64,000 bases of DNA, taken from positions 4,078,001-4,142,000 of the forward strand of contig NZ_JAPEPC010000001.1 of NCBI RefSeq assembly GCF_026340465.1. The letters run 5' to 3'. Shown piece after piece: positions 58,093 to 64,000 of this stretch. The stretch comes from Streptomyces sp. NBC_01306. Lineage in GTDB: Bacteria > Actinomycetota > Actinomycetes > Streptomycetales > Streptomycetaceae. Within the stretch, counting starts at the first letter, position 1. Every line of letters starts with the position of its first letter. Under the pieces are notes generated by a model, which made no database searches, was not told the origin of the DNA, and worked only from the letters and a program-made list of their open reading frames with translations. The position numbers and the translations under genes are program-made.

Positions 58093-59337
58093 TCAGCCGC
58101 CGAGTTTCACCGGCAGGCTGAAGAGGTCGTTCTGAGTGACCACCGGCTTGTTGCGCAACTCCGTCGGGGGGACCGCCAGATGCAGTTCGGGGAAGCGGGC
58201 GAACAGCGCGGGCAGTGCGACGCCCGCCTCCAGCCGGGAGAGCGCGGCACCCGGGCAGACATGCGGGCCGTGGCCGAAGGAGATGTGGCGGTTCGGGGTG
58301 GTGCGGGTGATGTCGAAGTCACCCGCCGTCGGGCCGTGCGCCTCCTCGTCGCGGCCGATCGCGCCGAACGAGATGATCAGGCCCTCGCCCTTCGGCAGGA
58401 CCGTGCCGCCCACCTCGATGTCCTCGGACGCGAAGCGGATCAGGACGTGCGAGGTCGGGGTCGACCAGCGCAGCGTCTCCTCGATGACGTTCTCCCACGG
58501 CACCTCGCCGGCGAGCACCATCCTGCGCTGCTCGGGGTGGGCCTGGAGGGCGACGACCGCGTTCACGATCAGGCTGATCGTCGTCTCGTGGCCTGCGGCG
58601 ATCATCAGCTGGAGGGTGTTGGTGATCTCCTCGGTGGTGAGGTGATCGCCGTTCTCGGACGCCGCGAGCAGCGCGCTCGTCAGGTCGTCGCCCGGGTTGG
58701 CCCGCTTCGACTCGACGATCTTCGAGAAGAGGGTGCCGAGGTCCGCCATCATCTGCGGGACCTCGTCCGGCGGCGTCTGCGTCGAGAAGAACTTCTCGAA
58801 AAGGGTCTTCAGCCGGGGGTGGTCGACGGAGTCGACCCCCATCAGCTCGCTGACCACGTTCATCGGCAGCGGGTACGCGAACTCCGCCTTCAGGTCGATC
58901 GTCTCCCCGGCCGGCACCTCCGCCAGCCGGTCCAGCATCCCGGTGGTGAGCTTCTCGATACCGGCGCGCAGCCGCTCCACCCGGCGCACAGTCAGCGCCT
59001 GCGCGACGAGCGTACGGAGCCTGCGGTGCTCCGGGCCGTCGACCGTCAGCATCGAGCGGCCCGGATTGGCCAGCCCGATCAGCGGCCAGTCCAGCGGGAT
59101 CTCACCGCGCTGCCAGGCGCCCCAGATGGTGATGTCCTTCACCAGACGGGAGTCGGTGAGCAGCTGCCTGGCCTCGGCGTGCCGCGTCACCGCGTAGCAG
59201 GCGACCCCGCCCGGCAGGACGACACGGGCCAGCGGGCCCGCCGCGCGCAGGGCGGCGCTCTCACCGTTCAGATCCTGGACGAACGGGTCCAGGGCGATGC
59301 TCTCGGCGTGGCTTCCGTGGTCGACCGGGCAACTCAT
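58093..59337 (-). CDS. Cytochrome P450 (CYP154-like) of the conservon
   Basis: A 414-residue soluble P450. The I-helix is MIAAGHETTISL with the oxygen-activating Thr, the K-helix has ExxR in IEETLRWSTP, and the heme loop is FGHGPHVCPGAAL with the Cys ligand. It is the last gene of the conservon operon, 46 bp after the other P450. Two adjacent P450s of the CYP157/CYP154 type are known in conservons of S. coelicolor. Substrate unknown; redox partners are not in the window. Confidence 0.92.
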   Translation of the reverse strand: MSCPVDHGSHAESIALDPFVQDLNGESAALRAAGPLARVVLPGGVACYAVTRHAEARQLLTDSRLVKDITIWGAWQRGEIPLDWPLIGLANPGRSMLTVDGPEHRRLRTLVAQALTVRRVERLRAGIEKLTTGMLDRLAEVPAGETIDLKAEFAYPLPMNVVSELMGVDSVDHPRLKTLFEKFFSTQTPPDEVPQMMADLGTLFSKIVESKRANPGDDLTSALLAASENGDHLTTEEITNTLQLMIAAGHETTISLIVNAVVALQAHPEQRRMVLAGEVPWENVIEETLRWSTPTSHVLIRFASEDIEVGGTVLPKGEGLIISFGAIGRDEEAHGPTAGDFDITRTTPNRHISFGHGPHVCPGAALSRLEAGVALPALFARFPELHLAVPPTELRNKPVVTQNDLFSLPVKLGG

Positions 59338-59383
59338 CTGTGCCTCCTGGGGCGGGAACGGCCGCGCTGCGAGGGTCTTCGAA

Positions 59384-60607
59384 TCACAGCGCGGAAACCG
59401 GAGTGAAGGTGACGGGCAGGGTGGACAGGCCGCGCAGCCAGGGAGAAGGGCGCCGGGTGAGGCTCTCCCCGGGGGTCGCGAGGTCGACGTCGGGGAGGCG
59501 GTCGAGGATGACCTCGATCCCCGTACGCGCGATGACCTCCGCGATCTCCTGGGCCGGGAACGGGCAGCGGTGCTCGCCGTGGCCGAAGGAGAAGAAGGCG
59601 TTGTTGCCGCCGGTCAGCGCCGAACCGTCGGTGCGGACCTGCGGGTCGGAGTTGGCTGCCGCGATACCGAGCAGCAGCATGTCGCCGCTCTGGATGTGCC
59701 GGCCGCCGAGGTGGGTGTCGCGCGAGGCCCAGCGGCCCGCGACGTTCTGGGTGGGGGTGTCCTCCCAGAGGACCTCGTTCATCGCCTCGGCGACACTGTG
59801 CCGGCCGCCCGAGAGCGAGGCGGCGAACCGGTCGTCGGTCAGCATCAGCCGCAGCGAGTTGCCGATCCAGTCGGCGGTGGGCTGGTGGCCGGCGGCCATC
59901 ATGACCATCAGGTCCTGGGCGATCTCCTCGACGGTGAAGCCCGCCTCGTTGCCCAGCATGTGCGAGGCCACGTCCTCGGCGGGCGACGCCTGCCGGGCGG
60001 CGAGCAGGCTCATCATCGACTGCCCGAGGTACTGCTGTCCCGCCAGGGCGAGTTCACGGCCGTCGATCATGTCGTTCATCGCCTTGACCAGGGCCGGGCC
60101 CTCGTCGTCCGGGAAGCCGTACAGCCGGGCGAGCACCCGGACCGGCAGCAGCATCGCGTACTGGCCGATGATCTCCGTATCGCCCTTGCCGCAGAACGAG
60201 TTGATCAGCTCGTCGGCGAACTGCTCGGCGATACGCCGCAGTTCGAACGGGTCGACCGACTCCAGGGCGTCGCCGATCATCGCGGCGCGCTCGCGGTGCC
60301 GCTGGCCCACGGTGTAGAGGATCGACGGCTGCTTACGGCCGATCATCGGCAGCATCGGCCAGTCGTCGGGGATGCGGTCCCACTGGTTCCACAGGTCGGA
60401 GTCCCGGCTGAACAGCACCGGATCGGCGGTGACCTGGTGCAGCTCGCGGTAGTCGAGGACCAGCCAGGCCGGTACGTCGCCGTCGAGCAGCACCGGCGCC
60501 ACCGCGCCGTGTTCGCGCCGCATCTCCCGGTAGAGCTGGGTGGGGTCCGTCTGGAATCGCGGGCCGCTCAGCGGAGTGGGCGCGGTGGACGGGGTGTCGG
60601 TGGTCAT
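59384..60607 (-). CDS. Cytochrome P450 lacking ExxR (CYP157-like) of the conservon
   Basis: A 407-residue P450 with I-helix MMAAGHQPTADWIGN and heme-Cys loop FGHGEHRCPFPAQ. In the K-helix, the place of the invariant ExxR reads NEVLWEDTP: the Arg is replaced by Trp (codon at 59765-59767). Loss of ExxR is a known feature of the CYP157 family, which is found in conservons. Its ATG overlaps the CvnD GTPase stop as ATGA, so it is made with the G-protein. Catalytic role unknown. Confidence 0.9.
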   Translation of the reverse strand: MTTDTPSTAPTPLSGPRFQTDPTQLYREMRREHGAVAPVLLDGDVPAWLVLDYRELHQVTADPVLFSRDSDLWNQWDRIPDDWPMLPMIGRKQPSILYTVGQRHRERAAMIGDALESVDPFELRRIAEQFADELINSFCGKGDTEIIGQYAMLLPVRVLARLYGFPDDEGPALVKAMNDMIDGRELALAGQQYLGQSMMSLLAARQASPAEDVASHMLGNEAGFTVEEIAQDLMVMMAAGHQPTADWIGNSLRLMLTDDRFAASLSGGRHSVAEAMNEVLWEDTPTQNVAGRWASRDTHLGGRHIQSGDMLLLGIAAANSDPQVRTDGSALTGGNNAFFSFGHGEHRCPFPAQEIAEVIARTGIEVILDRLPDVDLATPGESLTRRPSPWLRGLSTLPVTFTPVSAL

Positions 60608-61251
60608 GTGGTGCTTGGCTCCCGTGCGGACGTCGCGGCAGTCGTGGAGGACGCTGAGGTGGCTGAGGACGCTGTGGACAGGGCGTGCAGGTGCTGGAGG
60701 AGCGTGATCAGTACGTACTTGCTCGACGTGCGGTCCCGGGCGTCGCAGTCGATCAGCGGGATCTCGGGGGAGAGGTCCAGCGCCTCACGGAGCTGCTCCA
60801 GGGAGTGGACCGGGCCGCCGAAGTCGTTGCAGGCGACGATGAACGGCGTGCCGTGGTGCTCCAGGCGGTCGATGGCGTACCAGGAGTCGGCGAGTCTGCG
60901 GGTGTCGACCAGGACGACGGCGCCGAGCGTGCCGGAGAACAGCCGGTCCCAGAGGAACCAGAAGCGCTCCTGGCCCGGCGCGCCGAAGAGGTAGAGGATC
61001 GTCCGCTCGTCGATGGTGATGCGGCCGAAGTCGAAGGCGACGGTGGTGGCGGTCTTGGCCTGCACGCCGTCGAGGTTGTCGACGGCCGCTCCCGCCTGGG
61101 TCATCGTCTCCTCGGTGTTCAGCGGGCGTATCTCGCTGACCGACCGGACCATGGTGGTCTTCCCTGCGCCGAACCCGCCGACGATGACGATCTTGAGACC
61201 GTTGTCGGCGGTGCGGGCCAGGGCGTTCTGGTTAGAGGTTGCGGAGTCCAA
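60604..61251 (-). CDS. cvnD: Conservon GTPase CvnD
   Basis: A 215-residue small GTPase (ATP/GTP-binding protein). P-loop GGFGAGKTTMVRS; the switch II-like FGAPGQERFWFLWDRL; the base-specificity loop reads ACNDFGG in place of NKxD. It is Ras/Arf-like and cycles with the CvnB/CvnC/CvnA proteins in a membrane complex. A C-terminal Ser/Ala/Thr tail is low-complexity. It overlaps cvnC by 20 bp and the downstream P450 by 4 bp. Confidence 0.93.
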   Translation of the reverse strand: MDSATSNQNALARTADNGLKIVIVGGFGAGKTTMVRSVSEIRPLNTEETMTQAGAAVDNLDGVQAKTATTVAFDFGRITIDERTILYLFGAPGQERFWFLWDRLFSGTLGAVVLVDTRRLADSWYAIDRLEHHGTPFIVACNDFGGPVHSLEQLREALDLSPEIPLIDCDARDRTSSKYVLITLLQHLHALSTASSATSASSTTAATSAREPSTT

Positions 61252-61606
61252 CGAGCACCTGCTCCAGGATGTGAGGGTCGGGAAGGCTGTCGGCGCCGCG
61301 TGCGGTGCGCGGGTGGCGGGCGCTGATCCGGCCCGTGTCGAGCAGGTCGCAGAGCAGGATCCGGGTGATGGACACGGGCAGCTTCAGCCCGGCCGCGATC
61401 TCGACGACGGCCGTGGGGCGGCCGCACATCCGCAGGATCGTGGCGTGCTCGGACTGCATTCCGGGCGTCGGGTCGCACTCGCCGACGACCAGGGTCACCA
61501 GGTCGAACGCCGTGGCGTCGGATCTGCTGCGCCCACCGGTGACGGTGTAGAGGCGGTCCGGGTCGTCGTCCCGGCCAGGCCGGGGCCTGGGCACGGGGGC
61601 GGTCAC
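61232..61606 (-). CDS. cvnC: Conservon DUF742 protein CvnC
   Basis: A 124-residue DUF742 protein: LYTVTGGRSRSDATAFDLVTLVVG near the N-terminus and AVVEIAAGLKLPVSITRILLCDLLDTGRI as a winged-helix-like core, ending in DPHILEQVLVGLRNL. DUF742 proteins are constant members of conservons and bind the GTPase/roadblock complex. It overlaps cvnB by 4 bp (GTGA) and cvnD by 20 bp. Confidence 0.94.
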   Translation of the reverse strand: MTAPVPRPRPGRDDDPDRLYTVTGGRSRSDATAFDLVTLVVGECDPTPGMQSEHATILRMCGRPTAVVEIAAGLKLPVSITRILLCDLLDTGRISARHPRTARGADSLPDPHILEQVLVGLRNL

Positions 61607-62004
61607 GCGCGTGGCTCCGCACTGAGGTGTTCGCCCAGCTGCTCGACCAGTTCGCTCATGTTGTGCCCGATGAGGCCGACGTCGGCGGACTCGTCGGCGA
61701 CGACGGAGAGGTGGGCGCCGTCACCCGCCTCGACGATGAACAGCACGCCGCCGTAGAACTCGGCCATCGCGGTCCGCACGCCGCCGGTGCCGTCGCCGAA
61801 CTCGATGGACGCGCCGTGCGACAGCGACTGGATACCGGCCGAGATGGCGGCCAGCTGGTCGGCCTGGTCGACGGAGAGCGCCGACGTACGGCAGAGCTTG
61901 AGGCCGTCACGGGAGAGAACCAGGGCGTGCCGGGCGCCCGGGGTGCGCTCAAGGAGGCTCTCCAGGAGCCAGTTGAGCTTCTCGTCGGTGGTGGTCGTGC
62001 TCAT
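61603..62004 (-). CDS. cvnB: Conservon roadblock/LC7 protein CvnB
   Basis: A 133-residue roadblock/LC7 protein: LNWLLESLLERTPGARHALVLSRDGLKLC, DQADQLAAISAGIQSLSHGAS, and GVLFIVEAGDGAHLSVVADESADVGLIGHNM. The family acts as a GTPase-activating or scaffold partner for Ras-like proteins. It overlaps cvnA (ATGA) and cvnC (GTGA). Confidence 0.95.
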   Translation of the reverse strand: MSTTTTDEKLNWLLESLLERTPGARHALVLSRDGLKLCRTSALSVDQADQLAAISAGIQSLSHGASIEFGDGTGGVRTAMAEFYGGVLFIVEAGDGAHLSVVADESADVGLIGHNMSELVEQLGEHLSAEPRA

Positions 62005-63599
62005 GAGCTGCTGCCTTCCGGGTTCGGGGAATCGCCACGTACGGCCTGGCGGAACGTGCTGAACCTGGCGGCGGATGTCGTGGAGGAGGTCGAGTCGACG
62101 GGCTTGGCCGATCCGGGGATCCCGGTGCCTTCCGGATGCGCCGCCGCCATGGTCTGGCCGCGCCGCCGCTTGGGCAGGCCGCTCTCGCCCAACTCGGGTG
62201 AGGCGTGGTGGGGTTCGGGTTCGGGCTCGGGGGTGGGCTGCCCTGTGGTGCTGGGCTCCGCGCCTGCTTCCGTGGGTGGGGACGCGGGCGCGGATGTGGC
62301 TGCGGGGGTACGCATGGGCAGCGGGGCCTCGGTGGCCTGCGCCGCCTCGGCGGTCTGCGAGGTGAGCAGGGCCTGGGTGGCGGACGGGGACAGCGGGGAC
62401 GGCGCGGCAGCCGGCCGGGTGTGCTGTGCCGGGGTGGCCAGAGGGGCCGGTGTGGCCAGGGGTGCCGGTGTGGTCGGCCGGGGTGTGCGGGTGATCAGCT
62501 CGTGCGGGAGCAGCACCAGGACACCGGTGCCGCCGCGCGCCGACGGGCGGAAGGACACGGTCAGTCCGTGCTTGCGGGCCAGCCGCCCGACCACCGCGAG
62601 GCCGAGCCTGGTCCCGGAGAGGCCGGCGAGGTCGGTCTGCTGGGTGGTCTCCGATGTGACGGCCCGCTCGGCGCGGCGCAGCTGGACGTCGCTCATGACC
62701 AGGCCGCTGTCCTCGATGGTGACGATGACGCCGGCCGGGACCTCCTCGACGTACACATGCACTTCGGCGGTGGGCGGCGAGAAGTTCGCCGCGTTGTCCA
62801 GGAGTTCGGCGAGCGCGTGCATGATGCCCTCGGCCGCGTGGCCCGCGATGGCGATCTCGCTGGTCGAGTGGAGGCGTACCCGCTGGTAGCCGGCGATCCG
62901 GCCCATCGCCCCGCGCAGGATCGACTCCATGACGATCGGCTTCGCCCAGCGGCGTCCGGAGCGCGCACCGGCCAGGACGGCGATGGAGTCGGCCAGCCGG
63001 CCCGCCTGGGCCGTGCGGTGGTCGAGGTGCAGCAGATCGCCGAGTACGTCCTCGTCGGTGTGCCGGTGCTCCATCTCGCGGAGGTCGGCGAGCATCCCGG
63101 TGGCCAGGGCCTGCATCCGGCCGGCGGCGTTGGCGGCCGCCGACAGGGCGGCGGAGCGCACGGACTCGGCGCGGCTGATCCGGGCGTTCAGCTGGGCGGT
63201 CCTCGCGTTGTACTCGCCGGTGAGCCCGGCGGCGGTGGCTTCACGCTGCCCGATCAGCTCGGCTTCTCTCGCCTCGTGGGCGGCGGTGAGCTGGGTGATC
63301 CGGGCCTCGTACTCGGCGGTGAGGCGGGCGGTCCGCGCGCCGAACTGCGAGTTCTCCCCCGTGAGTTGATCGATCCGGGCGCGGAGGTCCCGCGATGTTC
63401 TGGTGGCGTACGACACCGCGTGGACGGCGATGGCGACAGCGGCGCTGAACAGCAGGGCTGCCCCGGCCGAGCACCAGGCGAGTGGGGTGCGTATGTGGTC
63501 GGGGGCTGCGGCCACCGCCCATACGCACAGCAGGCCCGAAGCGATCACGGAGATCAGCAGAGCCAGCGCGGTCGGGCGGAGCGGGGGGCGCTCTGTCAT
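62001..63599 (-). CDS. cvnA: Conservon sensor histidine kinase-like protein CvnA
   Basis: A 532-residue membrane protein. Two N-terminal spans (ALALLISVIASGLLCVWAV and AGAALLFSAAVAIAVHAV) are followed by a long coiled coil of repeated LTAEYEARITQL-like heptads (about 75-150). The GHKL ATP-binding domain has N-box ALAELLDNAANFSPP, G1 TIEDSGLVMS and G2 GTRLGLAVVGRLARKHG. The C-terminal 150 residues are a Pro/Ala-rich disordered tail. There is no large extracellular sensor as seen in most CvnA. It starts with an ATG at 63599 and leads the operon. Confidence 0.93.
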   Translation of the reverse strand: MTERPPLRPTALALLISVIASGLLCVWAVAAAPDHIRTPLAWCSAGAALLFSAAVAIAVHAVSYATRTSRDLRARIDQLTGENSQFGARTARLTAEYEARITQLTAAHEAREAELIGQREATAAGLTGEYNARTAQLNARISRAESVRSAALSAAANAAGRMQALATGMLADLREMEHRHTDEDVLGDLLHLDHRTAQAGRLADSIAVLAGARSGRRWAKPIVMESILRGAMGRIAGYQRVRLHSTSEIAIAGHAAEGIMHALAELLDNAANFSPPTAEVHVYVEEVPAGVIVTIEDSGLVMSDVQLRRAERAVTSETTQQTDLAGLSGTRLGLAVVGRLARKHGLTVSFRPSARGGTGVLVLLPHELITRTPRPTTPAPLATPAPLATPAQHTRPAAAPSPLSPSATQALLTSQTAEAAQATEAPLPMRTPAATSAPASPPTEAGAEPSTTGQPTPEPEPEPHHASPELGESGLPKRRRGQTMAAAHPEGTGIPGSAKPVDSTSSTTSAARFSTFRQAVRGDSPNPEGSSS

Positions 63600-63794
63600 C
63601 TGGCGGAGTCCTCATGGACGGATAGGTCAGAAGGGGTAAGGGTGGAGTAAAGCGGTCATGAATGGGTTAAAGGGACACGAGTATTCCTGCGTAACGCCTG
63701 TCAACTATAGGAGGGTTGGTGATCGGTTTGGGAAGTTGCACGTGCGGAAATTGTTGACTCAGGTACACACTGTGCACAGGGACATGCTGGAGCC
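63600..63794. promoter_or_regulatory. Divergent AT-richer region upstream of the conservon
   Basis: About 195 bp with lower GC than its surroundings between cvnA (leftward) and a rightward gene. It must carry the conservon promoter. TTGACA on the minus strand (63699-63704) is a possible -35, but no matching -10 is clear. GTGCAC at 63772 is a short palindrome. Confidence 0.4.
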
Positions 63795-64000
63795 ATGGGC
63801 GAGCACCGGGACGGGCAGCAGGACGGCCAACGGGACGGCCGGAACAGCGGTCTGAGCAGCAGTCGGAGCGACGGTCAGGGCGGCAGCCCGAGCAGCGGTC
63901 CGGCCGGCATTCGGACCGGCGGCCCGATCAGCAGTCAGAGTGGCGGTCCGAGCAGCAGCGAGCTGGAGCACGCGCTGAGCCGCCGGGGTGTGCGGGGAGA
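63795..64000 (+). CDS. Partial CDS of unknown function at window end
   Basis: From an ATG at 63795 (after GGAG) the frame is open to the window edge for 68 codons, with high G/C at third positions. The N-terminus is a disordered Ser/Gly/Gln stretch (RDGQQDGQRDGRNSG, SSQSGGPSSSELEHAL), turning helical at ELEHALSRRGVRG. The body lies outside the window, so no function can be given. It is divergent from the conservon. Confidence 0.55.
   Translation, partial: MGEHRDGQQDGQRDGRNSGLSSSRSDGQGGSPSSGPAGIRTGGPISSQSGGPSSSELEHALSRRGVRG

Noticed and set aside
63658..63855. A 65-residue plus-strand frame in the conservon promoter region
   Set aside because: Low GC at third positions and no ribosome site; the frame starting at 63795 overlaps it and has better composition.

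Overview
The window is chromosomal DNA from a high-GC actinomycete, almost certainly a Streptomyces. Supporting signs are strong G/C bias at third codon positions, many GTG/TTG starts, 4-base ATGA/GTGA gene overlaps, XRE/DUF397 pairs, a conservon with two P450s, the futalosine menaquinone genes mqnD-mqnB, and many actinobacterial DUF families (DUF2771, DUF3027, DUF2530, DUF742). I saw no rRNA, tRNA, CRISPR array, insertion sequence or phage module. About 71 protein genes are supported, including one broken gene and two cut by the window edges.

Layout. 0-5 kb: the tail of the menaquinone genes mqnD-mqnB, a lipoprotein, an MFS carrier and, divergently, a DUF3027 protein. 5-12 kb: two copies of a divergent module (small minus-strand protein, conserved 51-bp promoter segment, XRE regulator and DUF397 protein) flanking a membrane protein with two Rossmann/TIR-like repeats and an aldo/keto reductase. 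12-14 kb: a TetR with two identical-core operators and DUF1772/DUF4267 membrane proteins. 14-18 kb: a coupled ECF sigma, zinc-finger membrane anti-sigma and ABC transporter operon. 18-32 kb: mostly housekeeping and transport genes: a sacsin-type ATPase, a secreted protein, a CtpE-like P-type ATPase, an AzgA-like purine permease, a MarR/MFS pair, two tandem Uma2 genes, an RNA cyclic phosphodiesterase and an aldo/keto reductase.

32.7-35.6 kb is the most interesting part. A DUF4157 protein (a domain linked to extracellular contractile injection systems) lies near a TcdA/TcdB-type glycosyltransferase. The two proteins share a short N-terminal signature although their effector domains are unrelated. 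I read this as an orphan effector island whose injection machine is encoded elsewhere.

35.7-58 kb holds accessory metabolism and regulation: hydrolases, a broken NUDIX gene, lipoproteins, a thioredoxin-like lipoprotein, four small regulator-centred operons (TetR/LLM-oxidoreductase, MFS/TetR, WYL/VOC, PIN toxin-antitoxin), a third Uma2 gene and a pentapeptide-repeat protein, then serC. 58-63.6 kb is a complete conservon (cvnA-B-C-D) followed by two cytochrome P450s; the first of these lacks the ExxR arginine, as in CYP157. A divergent gene starts at 63.8 kb and runs out of the window.

Functions come from reading motifs in the translations; no database search was run. Start codons were chosen from Shine-Dalgarno spacing and family length where possible, and uncertain ones are flagged.
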